A stretch of DNA of 64,000 bases from JAISFI01 sp031553775 (GCA_031553775.1 JAVBLA010000019.1:1-64000); one strand, 5' to 3'; positions 8,913-18,893 are shown, counted from the stretch's first letter. The notes: generated by a model from the letters alone, not told the origin. Translations and numbers: made by a program.

Positions 8913-8975
8913 AAAGCTCACTTTGTGTGCGAATGCCGATTAAAATCGCATAGCAGAACAAAGTGAGCTTTTCAT
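8913..8975 (+). terminator. Hairpin terminator after moxR
   Basis: Perfect 14-bp inverted repeat: AAAGCTCACTTTGT at 8913-8926 and ACAAAGTGAGCTTT at 8958-8971, followed by T-rich sequence. The 31-nt loop can form a smaller inner stem (TGCGA at 8928-8932 with TCGCA at 8946-8950). It separates the envelope cluster from the downstream polysaccharide locus and probably ends the operon. The rest of 8871-9079 holds no recognisable gene. Confidence 0.75.
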
Positions 8976-9079
8976 TTAATTGGCGATCTTTTCTTTAAAA
9001 ATTCAGGAAATCAGCTTGTTCTGATTATTTGTGCTAATAATCTGATTATTTGTGAATGTTGTTTCTACCCTTTGAACCT

Positions 9080-9087
9080 TACTTTTG
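9080..9087 (+). promoter_or_regulatory. -7 promoter element of the polysaccharide utilization operon
   Basis: TACTTTTG, matching TAnnTTTG, with a possible -33 TTG at 9059-9061 (18-bp spacer). It lies 16 bp before the ATG at 9104 and inside an upstream in-frame extension that begins at 9056, so it also decides the start of the GH105 gene. Confidence 0.6.
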
Positions 9088-9103
9088 TTTCCGAAAATAC
9101 TTT

Positions 9104-10201
9104 ATGAAATTTATGAAAAGAAAAACACAACTGTCGATCTTCCTGATTGTTCTTCTTATGGGCCGGATCAACGCCTGGGCTTCCGAACAAGATGATACTA
9201 AGATCTTATACTCTGTAGCCGACTGGCAGATTACCCATTTCTCTTCTGTAAAACATCATTCTTTGGATTGGACAAACGGAGCTTTTTATAAGGGCTTACT
9301 TGCATGGGCCGACTGTACAAACGAACAAAGATATTATCAGTTTTTATTGGATATAGGAAATAAAAATCAATGGTCTTTATTGAAGAGAACTTATCATGCC
9401 GATGATATCTGCGTAGGACAGATGTATATCGGTATGTATAAAAAATATAAACAACCGGAAATGCTTCGTGCTCTCAGGGAACGTGCGGATACCATTGTAG
9501 AACATCCCTCGCAGGCGAAGCTCTATTACGGTGCGCCCAACTGGTCGCAACGCTGGAGCTGGTGTGATGCCCTTTTTATGGCTCCCCCTGTATTTGCCGA
9601 ATTGTATAATATACAAAATGATGAGAAATATCTCAGGTTTATGGACAAGGAATTCCGGGAATGTACGGATTCTTTGTATGATCAGGACGATAATTTGTTT
9701 TTCCGGGACCGGAGATATATTATGCAAAGAGGAGAAAAGGGAGAAAAAGTATTCTGGGGAAGGGGAAACGGCTGGGTTTTTGCCGGTTTGACTTTTCTGT
9801 TGGAAACTCTTCCCCGGCAACATGATACCTATAACTATTATTTGAAAATCTATCGGGATCTGGCTGCCTCCGTTGTAAAATACCAGGGAAAAACCGGTTC
9901 ATGGTCTGCCAGCCTGTTGAACGAAGATGCTTTTCCTGGACCGGAGAACAGTTGTTCCGGTTTTTTTGTATATGGCCTGGCCTGGGGTGTTAATCGGGGG
10001 ATATTAACCGATAAATTATATAAAGACGCTGCCGTAAAAGGATGGAATACATTAAAGTCGTTTGTAGATACCGATGGAAAACTGGGTTATGTACAACCCG
10101 TGAGTGCAGCTCCCGGTAAAGTGAAAGACACATCTACCGAAGTTTATGGAGTGGGAGCTTTTTTGTTAGCCGGAGTGGAAATGTTGAAAATGAAGAAATA
10201 G
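9104..10201 (+). CDS. GH105/GH88-like unsaturated uronyl hydrolase (YteR-type)
   Basis: About 365 residues. Family members hydrate the 4,5-double bond of unsaturated uronic acids left by polysaccharide lyases, releasing the terminal sugar. The signal peptide is KTQLSIFLIVLLMGRINAWA. The alpha/alpha barrel carries YHADDICVGQMYIGMYKKY (near D100/D101) and QRWSWCDALFMAPPVFAELY with D155 in the position of the YteR catalytic aspartate, then FWGRGNGWVFAGLTFLLETL and the C-terminal STEVYGVGAFLLAG. All are typical of GH105. The start at 9104 (or 9113) is preferred over 9056 because the promoter element lies between them. First gene of the PUL, 44 bp before susC. The exact linkage and aglycone are unknown. 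Confidence 0.9.
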   Translation: MKFMKRKTQLSIFLIVLLMGRINAWASEQDDTKILYSVADWQITHFSSVKHHSLDWTNGAFYKGLLAWADCTNEQRYYQFLLDIGNKNQWSLLKRTYHADDICVGQMYIGMYKKYKQPEMLRALRERADTIVEHPSQAKLYYGAPNWSQRWSWCDALFMAPPVFAELYNIQNDEKYLRFMDKEFRECTDSLYDQDDNLFFRDRRYIMQRGEKGEKVFWGRGNGWVFAGLTFLLETLPRQHDTYNYYLKIYRDLAASVVKYQGKTGSWSASLLNEDAFPGPENSCSGFFVYGLAWGVNRGILTDKLYKDAAVKGWNTLKSFVDTDGKLGYVQPVSAAPGKVKDTSTEVYGVGAFLLAGVEMLKMKK

Positions 10202-10245
10202 CAAAATAAATTTATCAAATGTCAAACTAACCTGAATAGAGTATT

Positions 10246-13200
10246 ATGAATGTAAACAAATGGAAAAGTGTATTTCCCTGTTCATGGAAAATCTTACTGG
10301 TATCGGTATGTATATCCCTTCCGGTATATTCCATGGCATCTGTTACGCCGGATGCGGGAAATAAAGACGTGCAGCAAAAAGCAGGGCTTACCATTACCGG
10401 AAAGGTTCTGGAAACATCCGGAGAACCTATTACCGGGGCCACCGTAAAAGTGAAAGATACCGGAAACGGTGTTATTACAGGGATTAACGGAGACTATACC
10501 CTGCACAATATACCCAAGGGAAGTATCCTGGAGTTCAGTTTTATGGGATATGTAATGGTTACTAAAAAAGTGGAATCGGAAACCTCCATCAATGCTATAT
10601 TGTACGAAGACTCCAAAATGCTCGATGAAGTAACCGTAGTAGCTTTCGGAACACAGAAAAAAGAAAGTGTGATCGGAGCTATTTCTACAGTGGAGATTAA
10701 AGACCTGAAAGCACCCAGCAGTAACCTTACCAATGCTTTGGCGGGACGGGTGGCCGGACTTATTTCTTATCAGCGAAGCGGAGAGCCGGGAGCGGATGAT
10801 GCTTCCTTTTTCGTGCGTGGCGTCACTACTTTCGGATACAAAAAAGATCCTTTGATCCTGATCGATAATATTGAACTGACCACTAAAGACCTGGCTCGCC
10901 TGCAACCGGATGATATCGAAAGCTTTTCTATCATGAAGGATGCAACGGCAACAGCATTGTATGGCGCCCGTGGAGCGAATGGAGTTATTTTTGTTAAAAC
11001 CAAAGAAGGGAAAAAAGGAAAAGCAAAGGTCAATTTCCGTTTTGAGAATTCAATCTCTCAACCTACACAGGAAATTGAACTGTCAGATCCGGTTACTTAC
11101 ATGAAATTGCATAATGAAGCCATTGTGACGAGAAATCCTGAAAAAGCACTGATGTATACTCAGGATAAAATAGAAAATACGGTTCCGGGGTCTGGATCCA
11201 TGATTTATCCGGCTACCGACTGGAGAGAAGAACTTTTGAAAAATTACGCAATGAACCAGCGGTTCAATCTCAGTATTAACGGAGGAGGCGATGTGGCCCG
11301 GTACTATGTCGCTGCTTCGTATAGCCAGGATAACGGTATATTGAAAGTAGACAAAAACAGCGACTTCAATAATAATATTAAATTATCGACCTATACCCTT
11401 CGCTCGAATATTAATATCGATGTTACCAAGTCTACAGAGCTATTGGTCAGATTAAACGGCTCTTTTGAAGATTACAACGGTCCCATCGATAGCGGAGAAA
11501 CCATGTATAACCGGATCATGCAGAGTAATCCTGTCCTTTTTCCTCCCAAATACCCGAAAGAAGCTTTGGCTGCATATGCCAACCACACCTTATTCGGAAA
11601 TGCCAAAGACGGGGAATACCTGAATCCATATGCATTGATGGTAAGGGGATACAGGGAATCCGGAAGAGCCAATATGGGAGCCCAGTTCGAGATCAATCAG
11701 AAACTGAATTTTATTACGGAAGGTTTATCTGTCAGGGGACTTTTCAACACTTCAAGAGTATCTTTTTATGAAATGTCCCGGCAATACAATCCTTTTTATT
11801 ATAAAATGACGAACTATGATTATCTCACCGGTAAATATTCTATTATGAAAATAAACCCGGAAGACGGTACCGATTATCTGGATTACAATGAAAGCGGGAA
11901 AAGTATTGCAGCCAATATGTATTTTGAAGGAGCGGCCAATTATAACCGTACCTTCTCTAAAATTCATGGAGTGAGCGGTTTATTGGTCTTTCAGTTCAGA
12001 AATAATTATCAACCGAATGCCTCTACACTTCTGGCTTCATTGCCTTATAGGAATCTGGGACTATCCGGACGTGCAACTTATTCGTTCAAAGATAAGTATT
12101 TTGCTGAGGTCAATTTCGGATATAACGGATCCGAACGTTTTGAAAGGCAGCACCGCTATGGTTTTTTCCCTTCGGCAGGTTTGGCATGGCTGATTTCCAA
12201 CGAGAAATTTTTTGAGCCTTTGGCACACCAGATCACAAAATTAAAACTGAGAACTTCTTATGGACTGGTGGGGAATGATGCAATCGGACAAGGCCGTTTC
12301 TTATATTTGTCGGTCATTAATATGAACGATCCGGCTTATGCCTCTTATTTCGGTTCGGAACTTACTTATAAGAAAAACGGAATTTCCATTGAAAGATATT
12401 CCGATCCGGATATTACCTGGGAAACCTCCGAAAAAACAAATGTGGCATTGGAGTTCAGCTTCCGGAATGAGTTGAATGTAATTGCGGAGTATTATACGGA
12501 ACACCGGAAAAATATTCTTCAACCACGGACTTCCGTTCCCGCTACAATGGGATTATGGGTAACTCCGGAAGCCAACATGGGAGAAGCGAAGGGACACGGG
12601 ATAGATATTTCTGCCGATTATAATAAAAAATTCGGAAAAGATACCTGGTTGCAGGTTCGTGGCAACTTTACGTATGCCACCAGCGAATATCTGGTTTATG
12701 AAGATTATCAATATCCCGGAGCTCCATGGAAACAAAAAGTAGGTTACTCTACTAACCAACGTTGGGGATATATTGCCGAGGGTCTTTTCGTAGACGATAA
12801 TGAAGTGCAGAATTCTCCCAAACAATTCGGAGAAACCATGGCCGGTGATATCAAGTACCGGGATGTGAATGGGGATGGAAAGATTACTGACCTGGACCAG
12901 GTTCCCATCGGATATCCTACAGAGCCTGAGATTGTTTATGGTTTCGGCGCTTCGTTCGGATATAAGAATATTGATATTTCAGCCTTTTTCCAGGGTTTGG
13001 CCAACGAATCTTTCTGGATAGATTACAATGCCGTATCGCCTTTCTTTGATAACGTATCGATCAAAACACCGGTATTGGCCAATAGTGGAAGTACTTCTGT
13101 AGATGTAATAGGGAACAATGCCCTGGCCAAATTTATTGCAGATAGTTACTGGTCGGAAGAAAACAGGAACAGTACAGCCGTATGGCCCCGGCTGAGTGAA

Positions 13201-13464
13201 ACGTCGATTGAAAACAACCGGCAGATAAACACCTGGTTTATGCGGGAAGGTTCATTTTTGAGGCTTAAGCAATTAGAAGTAGGTTATTCCCTTCCTAAGA
13301 GAGTAGTGGATAAAGCCGGCCTGGATACATTCAGGGTATATCTGAACGCGACCAATCTGCTTTGTTTCAGTAAATTTAAGTTGTGGGATCCGGAAATGGC
13401 AGGAAAAGGCCTGGGATATCCTGTGCAAAGAGTAGTTAATATCGGATTGAACCTGACATTCTAA
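10246..13464 (+). CDS. SusC/RagA-family TonB-linked outer membrane receptor
   Basis: 1072-residue outer-membrane importer of oligosaccharides. A signal peptide is followed by a carboxypeptidase-like regulatory domain (LTITGKVLETSGEPITGATV), the TonB box/plug region (LDEVTVVAFGTQKKESVIGA), LILIDNIELTTKDLARLQPD and SIMKDATATALYGARGANG, and a long beta-barrel ending in a C-terminal aromatic strand (VVNIGLNLTF). There is no STN domain, so unlike the receptor at the left edge it is not built for FecR signalling. The susD gene follows by 12 bp. The motif QRSGEPGADDASFFVRGVTT is close to the same region of the left-edge SusC, placing both in one subfamily. Confidence 0.97.
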   Translation: MNVNKWKSVFPCSWKILLVSVCISLPVYSMASVTPDAGNKDVQQKAGLTITGKVLETSGEPITGATVKVKDTGNGVITGINGDYTLHNIPKGSILEFSFMGYVMVTKKVESETSINAILYEDSKMLDEVTVVAFGTQKKESVIGAISTVEIKDLKAPSSNLTNALAGRVAGLISYQRSGEPGADDASFFVRGVTTFGYKKDPLILIDNIELTTKDLARLQPDDIESFSIMKDATATALYGARGANGVIFVKTKEGKKGKAKVNFRFENSISQPTQEIELSDPVTYMKLHNEAIVTRNPEKALMYTQDKIENTVPGSGSMIYPATDWREELLKNYAMNQRFNLSINGGGDVARYYVAASYSQDNGILKVDKNSDFNNNIKLSTYTLRSNINIDVTKSTELLVRLNGSFEDYNGPIDSGETMYNRIMQSNPVLFPPKYPKEALAAYANHTLFGNAKDGEYLNPYALMVRGYRESGRANMGAQFEINQKLNFITEGLSVRGLFNTSRVSFYEMSRQYNPFYYKMTNYDYLTGKYSIMKINPEDGTDYLDYNESGKSIAANMYFEGAANYNRTFSKIHGVSGLLVFQFRNNYQPNASTLLASLPYRNLGLSGRATYSFKDKYFAEVNFGYNGSERFERQHRYGFFPSAGLAWLISNEKFFEPLAHQITKLKLRTSYGLVGNDAIGQGRFLYLSVINMNDPAYASYFGSELTYKKNGISIERYSDPDITWETSEKTNVALEFSFRNELNVIAEYYTEHRKNILQPRTSVPATMGLWVTPEANMGEAKGHGIDISADYNKKFGKDTWLQVRGNFTYATSEYLVYEDYQYPGAPWKQKVGYSTNQRWGYIAEGLFVDDNEVQNSPKQFGETMAGDIKYRDVNGDGKITDLDQVPIGYPTEPEIVYGFGASFGYKNIDISAFFQGLANESFWIDYNAVSPFFDNVSIKTPVLANSGSTSVDVIGNNALAKFIADSYWSEENRNSTAVWPRLSETSIENNRQINTWFMREGSFLRLKQLEVGYSLPKRVVDKAGLDTFRVYLNATNLLCFSKFKLWDPEMAGKGLGYPVQRVVNIGLNLTF

Positions 13465-13476
13465 AATGATGAAAAT

Positions 13477-15402
13477 ATGAAAACCAACTATATTCTATTA
13501 ATTTTGATTTCGTTCTGCTTCATGGCATGCGACGATTTACTGGATATTATCCCGGATAATATTGCTACCATTGACAATGCTTTTACAGAGCGGGCTTCTG
13601 CGGAGAGATTTCTCTTTACCTGCTATAACTATATGCCTCAGCACGGATTGATCGAATCCAATCCTGCCATAACAGGCGGAGATGAATTTTTCATTACTAC
13701 CGATTTCCGGAGTTCTGCCCATGCTCATTCCTGGTATATTGCCCATGGACAACAAAACTCATCAGACCCGACCGGTCCCCGTTGCGATTTCTGGAGAGGA
13801 GCCAATGGCGCATCAGACCTTTATCAGGGGATCAGTGACTGTAATATCTTCCTGGAAAATATCCATAAGGTTCCCGATATGACACAAACTGAAAAAGACC
13901 GCTGGAGCGCTGAAGTGAAATTCCTGAAGGCATATTATCATTACTGGCTGGTAAGAATGTACGGACCAATTCCCATTAAAAGCTACAATATACCGGCTAA
14001 TGGAAGTAAGGAATCTTTTAAAGTATACCGGGATCCGCTTGACGATTGTTTCCAATATATTGTGAATTTGTTAGATACTATTATCAATAGCCATGCTCTT
14101 CCGGATAAAATAATGAATGAAGCCCAGGAACTGGGACGGATCACTCAGGGCATTGCTATGGCTACAAAAGCAGAGGTTCTGGTAACTGCAGCCAGTCCCT
14201 TGTTCAATGGAAATACCGATTACAGGAACCTCAGGGATAACCGGGGAATAGAAATCTTTTGTCCCGAAAAAACCGAAGCGGAAAAATTAAAAAGATGGGA
14301 AGATGCAGTTACTGCCTGCCAGGAAGCAATTGATTTTTTACATACGGTGTCCGGAAATAAGTTATACCGGTTTAACTCGTTGGCTCTGACCGTTTCCGAC
14401 CAGACTCGTGCCAAGCTTACGATCAGGAATGCGGTTACGGAAAGATGGAATAGCGAACTGGTATGGGGGAATTCCAACAGCCGTATCGGCCAACTTCAGG
14501 CGCAAAGTATTCCGAGAGCGCTTGAACCCGGGAAAGAAGCAAATAGCAGTGTGGGAGGAAACCTGGCAGTGCCGATCAAGGTAGCCAATCAGTTTTATAC
14601 CAAAAACGGAGTTCCTATCACAGAAGATAAAACATGGAATTACAGTAAACGTTACAATCTGCGCAAAGCGGTAGCTGCCGATAAATATCTTATAAAAGAG
14701 GGATATACCACTGCAGAACTTAATTTCGACCGGGAAATCAGATATTATGCCAGCATGGGATTTGATGGTTGTGTGTGGTTCGGACAGGGTGGAACAGATG
14801 AAAGTAATCCGTATTATGTGCAGGCAAAAGCCGGACAAGCTGCTTATAGGCAGGGGACTGCGGCCAGGAACCTGACCGGGATATGGCCCAAAAAACTGGT
14901 GAATTATGGTAGTGTTGTCGGTGCTTCCAGTGGCTTTACTCAGGTTCAGTATCCATTTCCTGTAATGCGTTTGGCCAATTTATATCTGTTGTATGCGGAA
15001 GCATTGAATGAAACGGATAACAGGGAAGAGGCTATCCAGTGGACAGACTCCATCCGGTTTCGTGCCGGTTTGAAAGGGGTCAAGGAATCCTGGACCAACT
15101 ATTCCAATAATCCTGGTAAATTTGCAACAAAAACCGGATTAAGGGAAATTATTCAACAGGAACGCCTGATAGAACTGGCTTTTGAAGCACAACGTTTCTG
15201 GGATCTCAGACGCTGGAAAAAAGCGTATGCCGAACAAAATAAAATGTTGACAGGCTGGAATACGGAATTTTCGGATGAAACCGACTATTACACAGAAGTA
15301 CCGGTCTATTATCAAACCTTCTCGGTACGGGATTATTTCTGGCCGATCTATGATAAGGAAATATATGCGAATAATAATATTGTCCAGAATTACGGCTGGT
15401 AA
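13477..15402 (+). CDS. SusD/RagB-family surface glycan-binding lipoprotein
   Basis: 641-residue outer-membrane lipoprotein that caps the SusC barrel and binds glycan. The lipobox is FCFMACDD (Cys18). The SusD N-terminal domain includes AERFLFTCYNYMPQHGLIES and VKFLKAYYHYWLVRMYGPIP, the latter a family hallmark. The C-terminal part has FPVMRLANLYLLYAEALNET and ERLIELAFEAQRFWDLRRWK, also standard. It ends with the usual IYANNNIVQNYGW-type tail. It lies between susC (12 bp) and the DUF4959-type gene (24 bp), clearly in one operon. Confidence 0.97.
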   Translation: MKTNYILLILISFCFMACDDLLDIIPDNIATIDNAFTERASAERFLFTCYNYMPQHGLIESNPAITGGDEFFITTDFRSSAHAHSWYIAHGQQNSSDPTGPRCDFWRGANGASDLYQGISDCNIFLENIHKVPDMTQTEKDRWSAEVKFLKAYYHYWLVRMYGPIPIKSYNIPANGSKESFKVYRDPLDDCFQYIVNLLDTIINSHALPDKIMNEAQELGRITQGIAMATKAEVLVTAASPLFNGNTDYRNLRDNRGIEIFCPEKTEAEKLKRWEDAVTACQEAIDFLHTVSGNKLYRFNSLALTVSDQTRAKLTIRNAVTERWNSELVWGNSNSRIGQLQAQSIPRALEPGKEANSSVGGNLAVPIKVANQFYTKNGVPITEDKTWNYSKRYNLRKAVAADKYLIKEGYTTAELNFDREIRYYASMGFDGCVWFGQGGTDESNPYYVQAKAGQAAYRQGTAARNLTGIWPKKLVNYGSVVGASSGFTQVQYPFPVMRLANLYLLYAEALNETDNREEAIQWTDSIRFRAGLKGVKESWTNYSNNPGKFATKTGLREIIQQERLIELAFEAQRFWDLRRWKKAYAEQNKMLTGWNTEFSDETDYYTEVPVYYQTFSVRDYFWPIYDKEIYANNNIVQNYGW

Positions 15403-15426
15403 TGGAAACAAACAAAACAAACAGGT

Positions 15427-16650
15427 ATGAAAAATAAAATAATGATTTTCTGGATGATTTTTTGCATCACTCTTATTTTGGGATCATGCAATGAATCGGA
15501 CGTAAATTACCTGACCGGCAGTACTGCTGTACCTGCCCAGGTTAGTAATGTAAGGGTGGATAATTTTCCGGGAAGTGCGGTTATCCGCTATGAACTTCCT
15601 GATGATATCAACATGAAATATGTAAGGGCTACTTATGTTGTAGATGGTGTTACAAGAGATATCAATGCTTCTTTTTATACGGATTCCCTATTGGTGGAAG
15701 GTTTTCCATCGGCAGGCGAGTATACTGTCAGCCTGTATTCGGTAAGCTATGGTGGAACCCAGTCGGAACCGGTAATCGTAAACGTACATCCCGGCACTCC
15801 GCCTTACCTGTTGGCGACAAAAAAAATGGGACCGTCTTTCGGTGGATTGTGGACTGTTTATGAATATGCCGGCAAGGGAAACCTGTCGGTAGGTGTCGTC
15901 AAGAAAATGGATAACGGTCAATGGGTACAGATCCATATGGAGTATAGTATCACCTCTAAGTATAAATTGATTCCGGTACGGGGGCAGGCATCTGTTCCTT
16001 CGGAGTTCGGGGTATTTGTGAGAGACCGCTGGGGACATGTGTCGGATACCGTATTCGGCAGTTTTACTCCCTGGTATGAAGAGATCTGTGATAAAAAGCT
16101 GTTCTCCAATGCCGCCTTACCTACCGACGAGTATATTTGTCATACCTGGGGAGGTTTGTCTAATGGGAACCATATCACAAAATTATGGGATGAAGTAACC
16201 GACCAGGATCCTACTTTCCAGACTAGGACCACCACTTATATGCCGCAGCAGTTTACCGTCAATCTGGGTAAAAAATACCAGTTAAGCCGGTTTATCATGA
16301 ACTCGAGATATTACAAAGGGCCTCCTGAAAAATTCGGAAATGTTTACGATATGGGTCATCCCCGTTATTTCGAGATCTGGGGTAGCGTGAATCCGAATCC
16401 GGATGGATCGTATGACGATACCTGGTTCAAAATAGCCGATTATGAATCGATCAGGCCTTCCGGATTGACTACCAAAGGAGTTCCGTATTCCGAAGAAGAT
16501 AAAGCGATGGCAAGATCCGGAGAAGAATTCATGATTCCGGAAGGAACTCCCGCAGTACAATATATCCGCTTCAAAACGATTGAAACATGGGGTAAAACAA
16601 GGTATATGCACTTGCATGAACTGACTCCTTATGGATCACCCTTAGAGTAA
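15427..16650 (+). CDS. Surface lipoprotein with DUF4959, DUF5126 and DUF5000-like domains
   Basis: 407-residue lipoprotein (lipobox ILGSCNES, Cys21). The N-terminal third (PAQVSNVRVDNFPGSAVIRY) is an Ig/fibronectin-like DUF4959 module, the middle third (PPYLLATKKMGPSFGGLWTV onward) fits DUF5126, and the C-terminal part (TRTTTYMPQQFTVNLGKKYQ to AVQYIRFKTIETWGKTRYMH) resembles the DUF5000/discoidin-type carbohydrate-binding fold. Proteins of this make-up follow susD in many PULs and are treated as accessory surface glycan-binding proteins. The binding specificity is not known. Confidence 0.88.
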   Translation: MKNKIMIFWMIFCITLILGSCNESDVNYLTGSTAVPAQVSNVRVDNFPGSAVIRYELPDDINMKYVRATYVVDGVTRDINASFYTDSLLVEGFPSAGEYTVSLYSVSYGGTQSEPVIVNVHPGTPPYLLATKKMGPSFGGLWTVYEYAGKGNLSVGVVKKMDNGQWVQIHMEYSITSKYKLIPVRGQASVPSEFGVFVRDRWGHVSDTVFGSFTPWYEEICDKKLFSNAALPTDEYICHTWGGLSNGNHITKLWDEVTDQDPTFQTRTTTYMPQQFTVNLGKKYQLSRFIMNSRYYKGPPEKFGNVYDMGHPRYFEIWGSVNPNPDGSYDDTWFKIADYESIRPSGLTTKGVPYSEEDKAMARSGEEFMIPEGTPAVQYIRFKTIETWGKTRYMHLHELTPYGSPLE

Positions 16651-16680
16651 CGTCAATTATCAACTATCAATTATTCATAT

Positions 16681-17349
16681 ATGAAAAATATACTATATAT
16701 CGCATGTTTTGCCGTGCTCTGTCTATTTTATGCTTGCGAAGGGATGGATGCCCCATATAAGGAATTCATAGAAGACGGGCCGATTATCTACATCGGAAAG
16801 GCAGATTCCGTGAAAGTATACGGAGGAAGAAACAGGGTGGAGGTTTACTGGAACAAGCAGTCTGACCCCCGCGCCAAAACAGCAACGGTTTTCTGGGAAA
16901 ACAAGACCAAACACCAGGATGTAACTTTAGACAGAACCAAACCCACATCTGTTATTGTGGATAATCTTTTACAGGGCTCCTGTGTGTTTGAAATCTATAC
17001 ATACGATTCTTATGGAAATAAGTCGATTGTAGTGGAAGCGCTGGGAAATGTTTACGGAGAAGTATACGAGCTTTCTCTTGCCAACCGGAAGATAGACAAT
17101 GTAAAAAAAGCATCGGGTAAACTGACGGTTACTTTTGAAAAATCTGTAGACTCCACATTGGTTGCGACGCAAATCGTTGCTCCTCTTTCCGGTGGAGGAG
17201 AACAAGCGTATACCGTATCTTCTTCCGAAGAGGTGGTTGTTATTGAAAATTATTCTGCTGCATCGTTCAAATATCGTTCGGTTTACCGGCCGGAACCCAA
17301 GGCAATCGACCTGTTTTATTCCAAATACGAAGATTATCTTACTCCCTAA
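16681..17349 (+). CDS. DUF4998 domain surface lipoprotein
   Basis: 222 residues with lipobox LFYACEGM (Cys19). The sequence DGPIIYIGKADSVKVYGGRN followed by RVEVYWNKQSDPRAKTATVF is characteristic of DUF4998, a fibronectin-like module found just downstream of susCD and DUF4959/DUF5000 genes. Probably an accessory glycan-binding or scaffold protein on the cell surface. The short upstream gap (16651-16680) contains TCAATTATCAACTATCAATT-like repeats common between genes of this phylum. Confidence 0.83.
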   Translation: MKNILYIACFAVLCLFYACEGMDAPYKEFIEDGPIIYIGKADSVKVYGGRNRVEVYWNKQSDPRAKTATVFWENKTKHQDVTLDRTKPTSVIVDNLLQGSCVFEIYTYDSYGNKSIVVEALGNVYGEVYELSLANRKIDNVKKASGKLTVTFEKSVDSTLVATQIVAPLSGGGEQAYTVSSSEEVVVIENYSAASFKYRSVYRPEPKAIDLFYSKYEDYLTP

Positions 17350-17362
17350 ATAACAACAGGGT

Positions 17363-18784
17363 ATGAAATTGTTCAATTCATTTGCGATTTTATTCTCGGT
17401 TTCGGCGGCTTCATCCGGTTTAGCCGCTGACAAACCGAACATCCTCCTGATCATTGCCGACGACATGCGTCCGGAACTCGGATGTTACGGGGTGGAAGAC
17501 ATACTCACTCCCAATATCGACAAGCTGGCGACTAAAGGAACCGTTTTCCGGAATGCTTATTGCAATATACCGGTCAGCGGAGCCTCCCGTGCCAGTCTCC
17601 TGACAGGTGTGTATCCGCGGTACCCGGATCGCTTCATGGCATTCGATGCCAGTGCGGCGAAAGACGATCCACAAGCAGTTCCTCTTCCCCGTTTGTTGAA
17701 AGATAACGGCTATTATTGCCTGTCTAATGGAAAAGTATTCCACCAGATTACAGACCATGCTTCTGCCTGGTCGGAATCGCCCTGGCGGCTACATCCGAAT
17801 GGCTATGGGGCCGATTGGGCGGAATATAACAAATGGGAATTGTGGCAAAACGGTGTGTCTGCCGATTATGTCAATGCAAATACTAAGAGAGGGCCTTTCT
17901 GCGAATCGGCCGATGTGCCGGATACGGCTTACGATGATGGCAGGGTCACCCTGCAAACCATTGCGGATTTACGCAAGCTGAAAGATATGGATCAGCCTTT
18001 TTTCCTGGCCTGCGGTTTCTGGCGTCCTCATCTTCCTTTCAATGCACCTAAAAAATACTGGGATCTGTATGACCGGAATCAGATAAAACTGGCTACGAAT
18101 CAATATCGCCCGCAGAATTTACCTTCACAGGTAAAAACATCGACCGAGATAAAAGGCTACGGACGTATTCCTTCCAGTTTACAGGATGTGGCTTTCCAGC
18201 GGGAAGCTAAACATGGCTATTATGCCTGTGTAAGTTATATCGATGCACAGATTGGAATGGTCTTAAGTGAATTGGAAAGTCTGGGTATGGCGGAGAACAC
18301 AATTGTGATTATCCTGGGCGACCATGGCTGGCACCTGGGAGAGCATGCCTTCTGGGGTAAGCATAACCTGATGAATCATTCCACCCATGCACCGTTGATT
18401 ATCCGTGTTCCCGGAGGAACTCCCGGAAATGCGCCCGGTATTGTGGAGTTCGTTGATATTTATCCTACACTTTGCGAGCTTTGTGGTATTATACCTCCGA
18501 GACAGCAGTTACAGGGGAAAAGTATGCTTCCCATCCTGCAGGATCCTTCCCGCAGAATCAAGGAAGGAGCGTTTGTTCAATGGTCGAACGGATGTAATAT
18601 GGTGACGGAAGAATACAGCTATGCCGTTTGGTATAAAGACGGAGTGGAAGTGGCCGATATGTTATTCGACCGGGTAGCGGATGCGGCCGAAAATATGAAT
18701 ATTTCCGGACAGGAAAACGGGAAAAAAATCTGCCGGAAAATTTCCTGCCAGATGAAGGTGTGGAAAAAAGAGATCGGATATTAA
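17363..18784 (+). CDS. Sulfatase, iduronate-2-sulfatase-like (formylglycine type)
   Basis: 473 residues with signal peptide. The metal-binding N-terminal motif is LLIIADDMRPELGCYGVED (D33, D34). The activation motif is VSGASRASLLTG: Ser72 is in the formylglycine position and the usual C/S-x-P-x-R is C/S-x-A-x-R here, a form accepted by anaerobic maturases. Further conserved blocks are NGYYCLSNGKVFHQITDH, CGFWRPHLPFNAPKKYWDLY and ILGDHGWHLGEHAFWGKHNL, which resemble iduronate-2-sulfatase (SulfAtlas S1_7-like). It would remove sulfate from a uronic acid or similar sugar during periplasmic breakdown. Maturation requires an anSME enzyme, which is not in the window. Sugar and position specificity are inferred only. 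Confidence 0.9.
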   Translation: MKLFNSFAILFSVSAASSGLAADKPNILLIIADDMRPELGCYGVEDILTPNIDKLATKGTVFRNAYCNIPVSGASRASLLTGVYPRYPDRFMAFDASAAKDDPQAVPLPRLLKDNGYYCLSNGKVFHQITDHASAWSESPWRLHPNGYGADWAEYNKWELWQNGVSADYVNANTKRGPFCESADVPDTAYDDGRVTLQTIADLRKLKDMDQPFFLACGFWRPHLPFNAPKKYWDLYDRNQIKLATNQYRPQNLPSQVKTSTEIKGYGRIPSSLQDVAFQREAKHGYYACVSYIDAQIGMVLSELESLGMAENTIVIILGDHGWHLGEHAFWGKHNLMNHSTHAPLIIRVPGGTPGNAPGIVEFVDIYPTLCELCGIIPPRQQLQGKSMLPILQDPSRRIKEGAFVQWSNGCNMVTEEYSYAVWYKDGVEVADMLFDRVADAAENMNISGQENGKKICRKISCQMKVWKKEIGY

Positions 18785-18893
18785 TAATAGAATCTATGAA
18801 AATGAAATATCCATGTATATTCCGATTCACCAAAGAACCTGGAAATAACATACCATTTTCAATTTGTAATTTTCAATTGTCAATCATTTACGT

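Noticed and set aside
10294..10905. 203-codon antisense frame in the SusC N-terminus
   Set aside because: Opposite the plug-domain coding sequence of a clear SusC; no signal, domain or promoter support.
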